Positions 44,166 to 54,222 of a DNA stretch of 64,000 nt are shown in pieces. Numbering within the stretch: position 1 is the first letter of the stretch; each line of letters starts with the position of its first letter. A model generated the notes under the pieces. The model had not been told where the DNA came from. It ran no database searches and was given only the letters and a program-made list of their open reading frames with translations. The translations under genes were made by a program, and so were the position numbers. Source of the stretch: JAGOPY01 sp964619555 (GTDB lineage Bacteria; Bacteroidota; Bacteroidia; Bacteroidales; JAGOPY01); the NCBI GenBank assembly GCA_964619555.1, contig CAZUDV010000005.1, forward strand, positions 124,001-188,000, read 5' to 3'.

Positions 44166-47100
44166 ATGAAAAAAATTGTCCTGCTATCCTTAATATTTGC
44201 ACTCAACCTGATGACTTACGCCCAGGGTGGATGGCGTCCGACGGAAATGGAAGTTAAAGTTGAACTTAACTCTCTGCAGGACGCCATGGAGCTGTCAGAA
44301 CTGAATTTTAACGGAGACATTTATGCCGCGAATGGCTATGCGATCCTGTATCTTATCCCCGGCGAACTGGAACAGCTAAAATCCTCAGGGTACCGTTACG
44401 AGATCCTGAAGAGTGATTTGAACGGTTATTACCGGGATTTCTGGAATAACAGGGATGCTTACCACAGTTACGAAGAGATCATCCAGTGGATGAATACCCT
44501 CACATTCGCTTATTCGGACATTTGTAAAAAATTTGACCTTGGGCTGTCCGTGGAGGGGAGAATTTTAAGTGCTTTAAAGATTAGCGACAATGTCCACACC
44601 GATGAGGATGAGGCAGAAATCATGTTTGACGGGGGGATTCACGGGGATGAGATAGGGGGAGCGGAAAATCTTATCCGGTTTGCCCAATACCTCTGCGAAG
44701 AATATGGCACAAACCCTGATATTACGGACCTGGTCGACAACCGTGAGATTTGGCTTTACGTTATGGTCAATCCCGATGGTAGGGTGAACATGGTGAGGTA
44801 CAATTCAAACGGTATAGATCTGAACCGCGACTGGGGATATATGTGGAATTCGGAAGGCGGGAGCCCCGGGTATTATTCGCAGATTGAGACAAAAGCCCTT
44901 CGCGACTGCATGTATGACAATCAGTTCGTGGTGCATACCTCCTATCACAGCGGGACAGAGTTCATTTCCTACCCCTGGAGTTACCGTCCCGACGCCTGTC
45001 CGGACCAGGCCCATATCCATCACCTGGCCGAGATCTATGCCACTACATCCGGGTATACAAACATTCCGTATATGCAGGGGTACCAGGGTATGTATCCCAT
45101 CAACGGAAGTTCCAAAGATGCGTATTATGCGGTAATGGGTTCCATTGGCTGGACCATTGAAATCTCCAATAACAAACAGCCCCCGGCAACACAGATCCAG
45201 TATTATTATGAAATCAATCAGCCAGCCATGCTGGCCACCATCGAACATGCCGGCTACGGGATAAAAGGTTTGGTGACAGATGCAGGAACCGGCGAGCCTG
45301 TCGCTGCGACGATTTTTGTCAACGATTTTTATCCCAGCTACACGGATCCGGTGGTGGGGGACTATCATAAATATCTTTTACCCGGCACATACGAGGTCAA
45401 GGCTGCCGCTAACGGATATGAAGCGGTCACACAGACCGTTGTCGTAATGGCCCTTTCGGTCACCACTCAGAATTTCGCACTTCAGCCTGCTGACCATCAT
45501 TACGCATACCGGGTGCCGGCCTGTGCCATTCCTGATAATAACTATGATGATGAAGGAACGACTTATGCGGCCCTGTGGGAACCCGACGATGTAAGGTACT
45601 CGATCGGCCGGTCCGGTTGGATCATTTTGGATATGGGAAAGAGCATCCTGGACGGACCTGGGGAGGAGATCCGCATTATTGAAGGCGACAATGACCCGGA
45701 AGGATATACCTGTTTTGCCGGTAATTCGATTGACGGTCCCTGGACCAGTCTGGGAAACGGGACCGGGAGCGATAATTTCAATTTTTCCGGTGCAGGGCTG
45801 GTGGAAGCGCGTTACATTCGAATTGTCGATGATGGCAATGGCTCCGCCTCCGGCGACAATGCCGGATTTGACCTGGATGCCGTGGAGGTGCTGGAACAAC
45901 CGGAGGTGATCTACCTGATGGCCGATGCCTGGGTCAATGACCCGCTTGGCAATAATAACGGCCGGATCGACCCGGGGGAATCCTGCGACCTGATGATTTC
46001 GCTCAGAAACCATGGGGGACTCACGGCAGAAGATGTTTCAGCCAGCATCCAGTACGATTCCGCCCATGTGAATTTTATCCGCACGGACACACTGGCCGGG
46101 AACCTGGCACATGGAGTGGAAACCGTATTAAGTTTCCCTTTAACCTGCAGCATGCTCACACCACCCGAAGAAATAATCATGATGGTATTGAATGTATCGG
46201 CCAATTCGGGCGTCTATACCCAGAGCTATCCCATGCATTTTACGGTCGGCGCCATCCTGGAAGACTGGGAAACAGGTGGATTTGAGAAATTTGACTGGTC
46301 TACGTCAGGTGCCAGGCCATGGGTCATGAATTTCCTGGATCCTTACGAGGGAGTGTACTGTTCCAAATCCGGCAATATCGACGATAACCAGTTATCGGTG
46401 CTGGAGATTAGCCTTGAAGTCATCGGACATGATGACCTGTCTTTCTTCCGCAAAGTTTCATCCGAGTCGGGCGGGGATTTCCTGAGATTTTATATCGATG
46501 GGGTCAAAACAGATGAATGGTCGGGGAATTTGCCATGGGAACGGGTTTCCTATAATATCACTCCAGGCCAGCATACTTTTCGCTGGACATTCGAAAAGAA
46601 TGCCACCATTAGCCAGGGCTACGACGGGGGATATATAGATTACATCGTATTCCCTTCATCAAATCTTACCGGTGAGATGAAAGCCATTGCCAATGCCCTA
46701 CCGCACGAATTCTGCGGGGAAGGGACCTCCCAGCTGGGTGCTTATGCCATCGGAGGCAGCGGGACCTACAGCTATTCCTGGACACCACCCGAATCCCTTA
46801 GCAATCCCGGAATACAATTCCCCGTTGCCAATCCTTCAGCGACAACACTTTACGAGGTTACCGTAAACGATGGAACCAGTATTTATTCTGCCAATATCCA
46901 GGTATCTGCCCACCCGATCCCGGAAACCCCCGTGGTGATCCAGCAGGGAGATTCGCTGGTCTCTTCGGCCACATCAGGCAATCAATGGTACAATAGTTCA
47001 GGAATGATCGAAGGGGCAACAGGGCAGGTTTTTTATCCTGATACCGAAGATTACTATCACGTAATCGTGACCAGTGAGTACGGTTGCATTTCCGATCCTT

Positions 47101-47393
47101 CCGTGCCGTTATATTTTATCTTCACCGGCCTGGATGAAGGCCTGACAACATCACAATGGCTTATCTACCCGAATCCTGTCCGGGATATCCTGTGTATACA
47201 ACCATTGCAAAAGCCGGCTGATCACGTAAGCATCATCCTGGCAGACATGACCGGACGAATGATTCACCGCCAGGTTTTGAACAAGGAAGATCGAATCCTT
47301 GTTTACGTTGAAGATCTGCCGCAAGGCATTTATATATTGAAAGTTACCGGCCCCGAAAACCATCTGCTCCACCTTCAGAAAATCATCCGCTGA
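44166..47393 (+). CDS. Secreted M14 zinc carboxypeptidase with T9SS domain
   Basis: 1075 residues. After the signal peptide (VLLSLIFALNLMTYAQ) and a propeptide-like part, the M14 domain spans about 100-360 with zinc motif HGDE (H159, E162), the RVNMVRYNSNGIDLNRD block, SYHSGTEFISYPW and the catalytic Glu in GWTIEISNNKQ. A carboxypeptidase-regulatory-like domain (GLVTDAGTGEPVAATIFV) and several beta domains follow, then a T9SS sorting domain (WLIYPNPVRDILCIQ). It should cut C-terminal residues from peptides at the cell surface. Confidence 0.9.
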   Translation: MKKIVLLSLIFALNLMTYAQGGWRPTEMEVKVELNSLQDAMELSELNFNGDIYAANGYAILYLIPGELEQLKSSGYRYEILKSDLNGYYRDFWNNRDAYHSYEEIIQWMNTLTFAYSDICKKFDLGLSVEGRILSALKISDNVHTDEDEAEIMFDGGIHGDEIGGAENLIRFAQYLCEEYGTNPDITDLVDNREIWLYVMVNPDGRVNMVRYNSNGIDLNRDWGYMWNSEGGSPGYYSQIETKALRDCMYDNQFVVHTSYHSGTEFISYPWSYRPDACPDQAHIHHLAEIYATTSGYTNIPYMQGYQGMYPINGSSKDAYYAVMGSIGWTIEISNNKQPPATQIQYYYEINQPAMLATIEHAGYGIKGLVTDAGTGEPVAATIFVNDFYPSYTDPVVGDYHKYLLPGTYEVKAAANGYEAVTQTVVVMALSVTTQNFALQPADHHYAYRVPACAIPDNNYDDEGTTYAALWEPDDVRYSIGRSGWIILDMGKSILDGPGEEIRIIEGDNDPEGYTCFAGNSIDGPWTSLGNGTGSDNFNFSGAGLVEARYIRIVDDGNGSASGDNAGFDLDAVEVLEQPEVIYLMADAWVNDPLGNNNGRIDPGESCDLMISLRNHGGLTAEDVSASIQYDSAHVNFIRTDTLAGNLAHGVETVLSFPLTCSMLTPPEEIIMMVLNVSANSGVYTQSYPMHFTVGAILEDWETGGFEKFDWSTSGARPWVMNFLDPYEGVYCSKSGNIDDNQLSVLEISLEVIGHDDLSFFRKVSSESGGDFLRFYIDGVKTDEWSGNLPWERVSYNITPGQHTFRWTFEKNATISQGYDGGYIDYIVFPSSNLTGEMKAIANALPHEFCGEGTSQLGAYAIGGSGTYSYSWTPPESLSNPGIQFPVANPSATTLYEVTVNDGTSIYSANIQVSAHPIPETPVVIQQGDSLVSSATSGNQWYNSSGMIEGATGQVFYPDTEDYYHVIVTSEYGCISDPSVPLYFIFTGLDEGLTTSQWLIYPNPVRDILCIQPLQKPADHVSIILADMTGRMIHRQVLNKEDRILVYVEDLPQGIYILKVTGPENHLLHLQKIIR

Positions 47394-47493
47394 ATCATTT
47401 TTTGAATCTACAGGCAACCTTTTCGGCTCGGATAGTTTTATGTTCAGGAAATGCGATCGTTTTCTGACAAACTAAACCTTTAATACCTTGGTT

Positions 47494-49845
47494 ATGAAAA
47501 AAATTCTAATCCTCCTTTTTGCAATTGTCTTATCGGGTGCCGGATACAGTCAGTTTTATACCTTATATATTAATGGATATGTAACACGGGTTGAAAACAA
47601 TGCCATAGTCCCGGTCGCAAATCACGAGGTTTTCATTACTGTCGACAGCACCAATACCGGCTTCTCCCATCAAAGTGTCGTCCTGACCGATGAATCCGGA
47701 TATTACCAGGAAGAAGTGGTTCCCCCGTATGAAGTGGGTTTTGGCCTGGTGACCACTATGACATATGATTCCTGTACAGGCAATTTCCAATACAACAGGC
47801 AGTTCTTTGCCCTGGGGACTATACTTCCAAGCATGGATTTCATGCTTTGTGACGGGCCACCCTATGGCTGGGGGTGCGATAATTACTTCTACTGGTATCC
47901 GGCTGACCCTTCCGGGACGACCATTACTTTCGAAGGTTATCTGATGAACGGACAGCTGGCATTGAGCTATGAATGGGATTTCGGGGACAGCACATACGGG
48001 TCCGGTCAGACGGTAAGTCATACTTACGAAATACCGCCAAACGGTAACGCCATTTATATGGTCAGCCTGACAACCACCTCTGCGGATACAAATGGAACTA
48101 CCTGCACCTCCACTTCCATGCAGGAGGTATGGCTGTTCAACCAGCCGGAATGTTATGCTTATTTCTATTATTACCCTGACAGTTTGGATGTCAGGATCAT
48201 TCATTTCCAGGATATGAGCTTCACCAATAATGGCAGCATGCCTGACAGCTGGTTCTGGGATTTTGGGGACGGGAATACATCCATCCTTCAGAACCCTGTT
48301 CATACTTACGCTGACACGGGTTTTTACACCGTTTGCCTGACCATATCCGACAGTATGGGTAATTGTACCAATACTTATTGTGAAATGGTCTTTACCGGAA
48401 TCTTCCCCCCGCCTCCAGCAAGCTGTGAAAGCTATATCGCACCTCAAAATCAGTATGGTTTGACCGTTGAATTCCAGGGATGGACTAACAGCATGCATCC
48501 TACCGAATACACCTGGGAATTCGGTGACGGGGTTACCGGCACAGGTCAGTATGTTACGCATACATATCCCAGTCCGGGAATCTATATGGTTTCGTTGTAT
48601 ACCATTGATACAACTGGCTGTGAATGGTTGTCATACATGGAGGTTTGGGTTGACACGGCCTGGCAGGAATGTGGCAACTTTTTCTTTTATGAGCAAAATG
48701 ACAGCACTACTTTCACATTTACAGGAGAAGCCTTCTTCAACAATGGGACGACTACAACGAATGTGATTTTTAACTGGGATTTTGGCGATGGCACTTATGG
48801 AAACGGCCAGACGGTCACACATACCTTCCAGCCCGATCCGGTTGGAATCCATAATGTATGCCTTACCACGGTTATGATGATGCCGGATTATGACAGTTGT
48901 TTGGCGGTTTCATGCCAGGAGATCTGGATCTTACCACCGAGTTTCAGCATTTATGGCCATGTTTTCCTGTCGAATAACCAGGTCGCCGATTACGCCGAAG
49001 TCCATCTGATGACCATGGATACCTTATGGCAGAATGTGATTGAAGTGGAAACAGTTTCACTCGATTCAGCCGGGTTTTATTCTTTTCAGGAGGTGCCAAG
49101 GTTCAATACCAGGCTTTACTTTGTCCAGGCCGAGCTAACCGAAGCTTCTGCACATTTTGGCGAGTATTTGCCCACTTATGCCACCAGTTCACTGAACTGG
49201 GAAACGGCCATGCCGGTCCTCCCGTTGATGAACTGGCCGATGGATATGTACATGATCCCGGGTATGGCCCTGAATTACGGAACCGGGACTATTACCGGCA
49301 CGGTAAGTAATCTTGGAACAAGGAATATGCTGGCCGGGGTGGAGGTCATTCTCATGGACGGACAAATGAATCCCCACATTTATACGAGGTCCGATGAAGC
49401 CGGCAATTTCACTTTCTCTGACCTGCCTTATGGCACCTATATCATACATGCCGAAATCATGGGTATTCATACCAACCAGGCTTCTGTGACCCTGACCGAA
49501 GCTAAACCTGAAATCGCAGTTGAGATCCAGGTATCTGGCAGCGAGGCAAATGTGGTATTTGGGATCAATGAAAGGAAGGTCTCCATTGAAAATGCCGGGA
49601 TGGTTTATCCGAACCCGGTCACATCGAACTCAGCGATAGAGATTTCTATGTCGGAACCGACGATGGTTGAACTCCGGGTTTACAATCAGCTTGGACAACT
49701 AGTGGAATTGAACGCCATAACTTTATCCAGGGGCCCTCACCGGGTTGATATCGGAGCCGCCACACTTGAGCCAGGCCTTTATCTGATGCGGATTTACACG
49801 GCAGCTGGTGATGTGATAACGCGCAGGTTTATCAAAGCAGAATAA
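47494..49845 (+). CDS. Multi-PKD T9SS surface protein
   Basis: 783 residues from ATG 47494 (signal LILLFAIVLSGAGYSQ). Four PKD-like repeats (YEWDFGDSTYGSG, WFWDFGDGNTSIL, YTWEFGDGVTGTG, FNWDFGDGTYGNG), then the module shared with 39155 and 42762 (IYGHVFLSNNQ ... HFGEYLPTYATSSLNWETA), a Cna-B-like domain (SDLPYGTYIIHAEI) and a T9SS sorting domain (MVYPNPVTSNSAIEI). It lacks its own sigma cassette. Probable large adhesin or surface layer component. Confidence 0.87.
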   Translation: MKKILILLFAIVLSGAGYSQFYTLYINGYVTRVENNAIVPVANHEVFITVDSTNTGFSHQSVVLTDESGYYQEEVVPPYEVGFGLVTTMTYDSCTGNFQYNRQFFALGTILPSMDFMLCDGPPYGWGCDNYFYWYPADPSGTTITFEGYLMNGQLALSYEWDFGDSTYGSGQTVSHTYEIPPNGNAIYMVSLTTTSADTNGTTCTSTSMQEVWLFNQPECYAYFYYYPDSLDVRIIHFQDMSFTNNGSMPDSWFWDFGDGNTSILQNPVHTYADTGFYTVCLTISDSMGNCTNTYCEMVFTGIFPPPPASCESYIAPQNQYGLTVEFQGWTNSMHPTEYTWEFGDGVTGTGQYVTHTYPSPGIYMVSLYTIDTTGCEWLSYMEVWVDTAWQECGNFFFYEQNDSTTFTFTGEAFFNNGTTTTNVIFNWDFGDGTYGNGQTVTHTFQPDPVGIHNVCLTTVMMMPDYDSCLAVSCQEIWILPPSFSIYGHVFLSNNQVADYAEVHLMTMDTLWQNVIEVETVSLDSAGFYSFQEVPRFNTRLYFVQAELTEASAHFGEYLPTYATSSLNWETAMPVLPLMNWPMDMYMIPGMALNYGTGTITGTVSNLGTRNMLAGVEVILMDGQMNPHIYTRSDEAGNFTFSDLPYGTYIIHAEIMGIHTNQASVTLTEAKPEIAVEIQVSGSEANVVFGINERKVSIENAGMVYPNPVTSNSAIEISMSEPTMVELRVYNQLGQLVELNAITLSRGPHRVDIGAATLEPGLYLMRIYTAAGDVITRRFIKAE

Positions 49846-49870
49846 ACAATCAATAAATAGCAATACATTT

Positions 49871-49919
49871 ACGCAGGGATGGTAAGGTGTGACCCACTTC
49901 GTCCCTGCGTTTTATTTTT
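49871..49919 (+). terminator. Rho-independent terminator
   Basis: ACGCAGGGA (from 49871) pairs with TCCCTGCGT (49902-49910), followed by a T-rich run. It lies 26 bases after the stop of the PKD protein gene. Confidence 0.75.
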
Positions 49920-49956
49920 GACCTGTGAGGTCACCTGTGAGGTCACCTCACAGGTC
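49920..49956. repeat. Nested GACCTGTGAGGT inverted repeat
   Basis: GACCTGTGAGGT (49920-49931), a second near copy (49932-49944) and the reverse complement ACCTCACAGGTC (49945-49956). A stem can form with either left copy. It lies between the terminator and the next promoter box. Confidence 0.8.
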
Positions 49957-49969
49957 CAATAACATTCAT

Positions 49970-49977
49970 TATTTTTG
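49970..49977 (+). promoter_or_regulatory. Candidate -7 box for the DUF1028 gene
   Basis: TATTTTTG fits TAnnTTTG, 26 bases before the ATG at 50003. Confidence 0.45.
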
Positions 49978-50002
49978 CTATCCATTCAAAAATCCCACCC
50001 AG

Positions 50003-51025
50003 ATGAAAATATCAGTGATCATTTCGATAGCAGTTATCCTTTCCCTCTCCCTGAAAGGCCAGGATACTTTTTCTATTGTTGCTGTGGATTCTGTTACCGG
50101 TGAGATAGGGAGCGCAGGTGCTTCCTGTATTGATGAAACGGCAATCCAGGGCGGGGCGGTCATTATCAGCGATGTATTACCGGGCCGCGGCGCCATCCAT
50201 ACACAATCTTACTGGAATGCCACCAATCAGCAAAATGCCCATGACCGGATGGTGGAAGGCATGAGCCCCCTGGAGATCATCGACTGGCTGGTTGCGCATG
50301 ACGTATCCAACAACCCGGGAGTAAGGCAATATGGCATCGTGGATTTCGATACTGCCGGTCATCCGCGCACTGCCGGTTTTACCGGCGCCAATTGCCTGAA
50401 TTATAAAAATCATATCACCGGACCCAATTATTCCATTCAGGGTAACATCCTGCTGGGCCAACAGATCCTCGACAGCATGGAAGCCAGATTTCTGAATTCT
50501 GAAGGCTCATTGCCTGAAAAACTGATGGCTGCCCTTCAGGGTGCCAATGTCGTTGGCGCTGATACACGCTGTATGACGAACGGAACATCTTCATTATCAG
50601 CCTTTATAAGAGTGGCCCGCACCAATGATACGACCGGCAGCTTTTATTGCGACCTGAATGTCCCCTCCGTTCCGGAGGGAATGGAACCAATCGATTCGCT
50701 CCAGGTTTTGTTTGATGCCTGGCTCGGGACTACCGTCCGCATCAGTGAGCCACCCGATGAATCCGGCATAGAAATTTACCCGAATCCGGCTGCAGAAAGC
50801 ATTACGGTCAGCCGCCAGCAGGTAGCAACGGGAGGTAATGCCAGCAAACCGGTTATTATATCCATTTATAACAGGTACGGGCAGGTGCTGCACAAAGTCA
50901 TGTTCATTGCAGATGGCCCCTGGAAGGAATCAATCGACATTCATGAGCTGCCGGCAGGGATCTATTTCGTTCAGGTGGAATCAGCCGATATCTCCCGGAC
51001 CATAAAAAAACTGGTTATCAATTAA
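50003..51025 (+). CDS. DUF1028 protein with T9SS domain
   Basis: 340 residues. Signal peptide (ISVIISIAVILSLSLKGQ), then the DUF1028 family block (FSIVAVDSVTGEIGSAGAS, GGAVIISDVLPGRGAIHTQ), whose role is unknown although the fold resembles N-terminal nucleophile hydrolases. It ends in a T9SS sorting domain (IEIYPNPAAESITVSRQ). Start at ATG 50003; the frame upstream of it only translates the GACCTGTGAGGT repeat. Confidence 0.83.
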   Translation: MKISVIISIAVILSLSLKGQDTFSIVAVDSVTGEIGSAGASCIDETAIQGGAVIISDVLPGRGAIHTQSYWNATNQQNAHDRMVEGMSPLEIIDWLVAHDVSNNPGVRQYGIVDFDTAGHPRTAGFTGANCLNYKNHITGPNYSIQGNILLGQQILDSMEARFLNSEGSLPEKLMAALQGANVVGADTRCMTNGTSSLSAFIRVARTNDTTGSFYCDLNVPSVPEGMEPIDSLQVLFDAWLGTTVRISEPPDESGIEIYPNPAAESITVSRQQVATGGNASKPVIISIYNRYGQVLHKVMFIADGPWKESIDIHELPAGIYFVQVESADISRTIKKLVIN

Positions 51026-51072
51026 CATCGGCCTGGAGCCAATAATATAAAAGCCTGCCAGCTTACTTTTAA

Positions 51073-51519
51073 TCACTGATCACCGGCATGCCACTCGGCA
51101 TATGATGTCGGCGTTTCCCTAAGACGCAAGCTATATAGCCGAAGGTTTGGCGGAAGAAGCTTTCCTATCTGTTCCGCTATATCGGCTATCATGTTTTCCG
51201 TAGTAGGCTGATAATTCAGCAGGAGAATCTTATCGTAGTTCCTGTTCATCATTTCAAGCAAATCTCCGGGGGTGGCACTGTTCAGTACCAGGGCATGATC
51301 GAACCGGTCTATGATATTGTTTTTTATAATGTCTTTCAGGTCTTTGAAATCGATGAGCATGCCGGTTTTGGGTGAACCAGGATCCGCGATGGGAGTTCCT
51401 ATCACCGTCACCACCAGGGTATAAGAATGCCCGTGAATGTTCCTGCACAAGCCGTCGTATCCCAAAAGGGCATGGGCCATATCGAAGTTAAATTCCTTGC
51501 TGATCCTGATTGTTGACAT
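51073..51519 (-). CDS. queD: 6-carboxy-tetrahydropterin synthase
   Basis: 148 residues of the QueD/PTPS family. The zinc-binding and catalytic set is visible in FNFDMAHALLGYDGLC and NIHGHSY; the C-terminal half has RFDHALVLN, PTTENMIADIA and LRLRETPTSYAEW. It makes the carboxypterin used in queuosine synthesis. Confidence 0.94.
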   Translation of the reverse strand: MSTIRISKEFNFDMAHALLGYDGLCRNIHGHSYTLVVTVIGTPIADPGSPKTGMLIDFKDLKDIIKNNIIDRFDHALVLNSATPGDLLEMMNRNYDKILLLNYQPTTENMIADIAEQIGKLLPPNLRLYSLRLRETPTSYAEWHAGDQ

Positions 51520-51612
51520 ACCAGTTCATAGATTAAGTTTTTTTCCGCCCTGCACTTATAAATCGCAAATGAAGTCTTCTGACTTATGCCTCTCCCTTCT
51601 AAATTCGCAAAA

Positions 51613-52173
51613 TTAAAAGATTTTCATGTACTGGAGCAGAATGATCAGGGCCGCGGCAAAGAGTGCCAGGCTGCCAGCCAACTCGGCGATCCGGCCAACA
51701 TTCATCAGTCCCAGCTTTCCAAGCCTGATGCCCATGATCATCATGAGAAATACCGCTCCAAATACGAATCCTGCAAGGACGGGCACGCCGGAATACAATA
51801 ACCCGAGACTGATCCCCAGGAGCATGGTATTGATGCTGGTTACAATGCCAAAGCTGATCAGGATGCGATTCTTTTCGGAAGAAATGATGCGGATATCCCT
51901 GTTACGTCTCCAGGAATCCATAAATAGCCTGAACGCAATGAACATCATAATGAACAGGGCTACCGGAAATTTCATTTCATGGAATAACCCCCTGGTACCA
52001 TAGCCGATGCCCCAGCCAGCGATTACCATAACAGCGTGGAACAGGCCCAGGACGGCAGCGATCCGGAATGTTTCCTTCCATTCAATGCAACGGTAAATGC
52101 TGCTGTTCACAGCGACCGAGAATGGCACCATCGAGATGACCAAAGCGAAAAACAGAAGTGTCAGGTGATTCAT
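51613..52173 (-). CDS. MntP-like membrane protein (putative manganese efflux)
   Basis: 186 residues, six hydrophobic segments in two triplets with GLFHAVMVIAGWGIGYG in the first. This is the MntP (DUF204) plan for Mn2+ efflux. The family's usual Asp near the N-terminus is not seen at its place (ISMVPFSVAVNSS), so metal specificity is uncertain. Confidence 0.7.
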   Translation of the reverse strand: MNHLTLLFFALVISMVPFSVAVNSSIYRCIEWKETFRIAAVLGLFHAVMVIAGWGIGYGTRGLFHEMKFPVALFIMMFIAFRLFMDSWRRNRDIRIISSEKNRILISFGIVTSINTMLLGISLGLLYSGVPVLAGFVFGAVFLMMIMGIRLGKLGLMNVGRIAELAGSLALFAAALIILLQYMKIF

Positions 52174-52247
52174 CTAACCAATCGATCAAGTTTTGTGGTT
52201 AATTTATTGATATCTAAACTAATGGCCAAAGAGGACTTACGACAACA

Positions 52248-52715
52248 TCACCTTACCAGGAGCCCGGTCATTTTCTCCAGCCAGTAAGCATCCGTTTCAT
52301 CGAAACTATTTAAATCCTTGCTGTCCACATCCAGGACCCCGATTATGTTACCTTTTTTGTCCTTTAAAGGAACCACGATCTCGGAATTTGACCTGGAATC
52401 GCAGGCGATGTGGCCGGGGAACTGGTGGACATCGGGTACAATAATTGTTTTTCCCCTCCTGATGCCGGCCCAGCAAACGCCGGTATCCTTCTTCAGCTTA
52501 ATACAGGCCAGGCTGCCCTGGTATGGACCGACTATCAGCTCGCCTTTATCCAGCAGGTAAAAACCGGTCCAGAAGAAATAGTCAAGCTTGTGGTGCAAAA
52601 TCGCTGCCATGGTTGCCATGCCGGCTGTCAGGTTAGGTCCGTCGCTGAGCAGGTCGCTCAATTGATCGTGGATCCGGTTGTACCGGCCAACTTTCTTATT
52701 CTCTTCCATTTTCAT
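52248..52715 (-). CDS. msrC: Free methionine-(R)-sulfoxide reductase (GAF domain)
   Basis: 155 residues from ATG 52715 (MKMEENKK); the further upstream frame is unlikely. A GAF fold with the fRMsr cysteine pattern: GVCWAGIRRGK, FPGHIACDSRSNSEIVVPL and GVLDVDS. It repairs oxidised free methionine in the cytoplasm. Confidence 0.9.
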   Translation of the reverse strand: MKMEENKKVGRYNRIHDQLSDLLSDGPNLTAGMATMAAILHHKLDYFFWTGFYLLDKGELIVGPYQGSLACIKLKKDTGVCWAGIRRGKTIIVPDVHQFPGHIACDSRSNSEIVVPLKDKKGNIIGVLDVDSKDLNSFDETDAYWLEKMTGLLVR

Positions 52716-52845
52716 CTCTTTATCCTTGATAAAACCTTGCAAATCGGTGAAATCCGCGGTTAATAAAAATACCGCAGGATACAAAGCAAAACAAATATTT
52801 CAGGCAAAAGTTATACGACTTCTGGCTCCTTCAATGAAAGGAGGA

Positions 52846-54222
52846 TTACAATTTCTCCAGTTCCACCGTAAAGTGCCTGAGGATCGGCGCTTCATGCACA
52901 ATTTTCAACCCGGTCCTGATATCGTCACGCCGTTCGAAAATGTTTTTAAGGCAAGCGGCGATGTAGTCCATATGGTTGTTCGTATAAACCCTTCGTGGAA
53001 TGGTGAGCCGCATGAGTTCCAAAGCAGGATACCGGTTTTCGCGGGTCACCGGATCGCGGTCGGCCAGGAGTGTGCCGATTTCCACGCCCCTGACTCCGCC
53101 TTCCAGGTATAGTTCAACGGCAAGCGTTTGTGCCTGGAACTGCTCCCTGGGGACATTCGGCAGGAACCGCCGCGCATCCACAAAGATTGCATGCCCTCCA
53201 AACGGCTGCTGCACCGGGATACCGTATTCCTGAAGCCTGGTCCCGAGGTATGCTACCTGGCCGATGCGCGTGTCCAGGTAGTCGAACTCGGTGCCTTCGT
53301 AAAGCCCTTGTGCCAGGGCGCTCATATCCCTTCCCGACATGCCGCCGTATGTGATATATCCTTCAAACAAAATATTGAAGACACTGGCCTGCTGGAAAAT
53401 CTCCTTTTGCCTGAACCCGATGAATCCACCGATGTTGACGATCGCATCCTTTTTGCTGCTCATCGTCATCGCATCCGCGTAACTCATCATCTCCTTCACG
53501 ATCTCCCGGATCGGCTTTTCGGCATAAGCAGCCTCCCGTGTCTTAATGAAATAGGCATTTTCAGCGAACCGTGCCCCATCAATAACTATCCGTGTTCCGT
53601 ATTTCTTTGCGAGCGTGTATACTCCCCGTAAATTTTCCATTGAAACCGGCTGGCCTCCCGGAGTATTACAGGTAACGGTCACGACAATGAAAGGGATTTT
53701 CTCAATGGGATTTTCTTTCAGGACACCTTCCAGTTTTTCCAGGTCCAGATTCCCTTTAAAAGGATGATATACCGTGGTATCATAAGCTTCTCTGATCGTA
53801 CAGTCCACGGCTGTGGCATGCCGGAATTCGATATGCCCTTTCGTGGTATCAAAGTGGGAATTCCCGGGAACAATGTCACCGGGCCGGAGCAAAACGGAAA
53901 AGAGGACGTTTTCTGCTGCCCTGCCCTGATGGGTCGGTAAAAAATATTCAAAACCGAGCAGGTCCCGGATGGCTTCTTTCATTTTGAAGTAAGATGAAGC
54001 GCCGGCATAGCTCTCATCGCCGAGCATCATGGCGGCCCACTGCTGGTGGCTCATAGCACCGGTCCCGGAGTCGGTCAAAAGGTCAATGAAAACCTGCTCG
54101 CTCCTGAGGTTAAACAAATTATATCTGGCCTGGCGGATCCATTCCTCACGCTCACCGCGCGTACTCCGGCGTAATGGTTCCACCATTTTTATCTTAAATG
54201 ATTCTGCAAAAGGCAATTTCAT
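52846..54222 (-). CDS. tnaA: Tryptophanase
   Basis: 458 residues, a PLP enzyme of the tryptophanase/tyrosine phenol-lyase family. PLP Lys is about K258 in MSSKKDAIVNIGG; other blocks are LLTDSGTGAMSHQQW, PTHQGRAAENV and LTIPRRVYTNNHMD. In the substrate-specificity segment it has GVRGVEIGTLLADRDP. The residue that is Arg in tyrosine phenol-lyase is Ile here, as in tryptophanase, so I assign tryptophan cleavage to indole, pyruvate and ammonia. It feeds amino-acid fermentation. Confidence 0.87.
   Translation of the reverse strand: MKLPFAESFKIKMVEPLRRSTRGEREEWIRQARYNLFNLRSEQVFIDLLTDSGTGAMSHQQWAAMMLGDESYAGASSYFKMKEAIRDLLGFEYFLPTHQGRAAENVLFSVLLRPGDIVPGNSHFDTTKGHIEFRHATAVDCTIREAYDTTVYHPFKGNLDLEKLEGVLKENPIEKIPFIVVTVTCNTPGGQPVSMENLRGVYTLAKKYGTRIVIDGARFAENAYFIKTREAAYAEKPIREIVKEMMSYADAMTMSSKKDAIVNIGGFIGFRQKEIFQQASVFNILFEGYITYGGMSGRDMSALAQGLYEGTEFDYLDTRIGQVAYLGTRLQEYGIPVQQPFGGHAIFVDARRFLPNVPREQFQAQTLAVELYLEGGVRGVEIGTLLADRDPVTRENRYPALELMRLTIPRRVYTNNHMDYIAACLKNIFERRDDIRTGLKIVHEAPILRHFTVELEKL

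Noticed and set aside
52846..54222. Tyrosine phenol-lyase
   Set aside because: The specificity segment has Ile in place of the phenol-lyase Arg.
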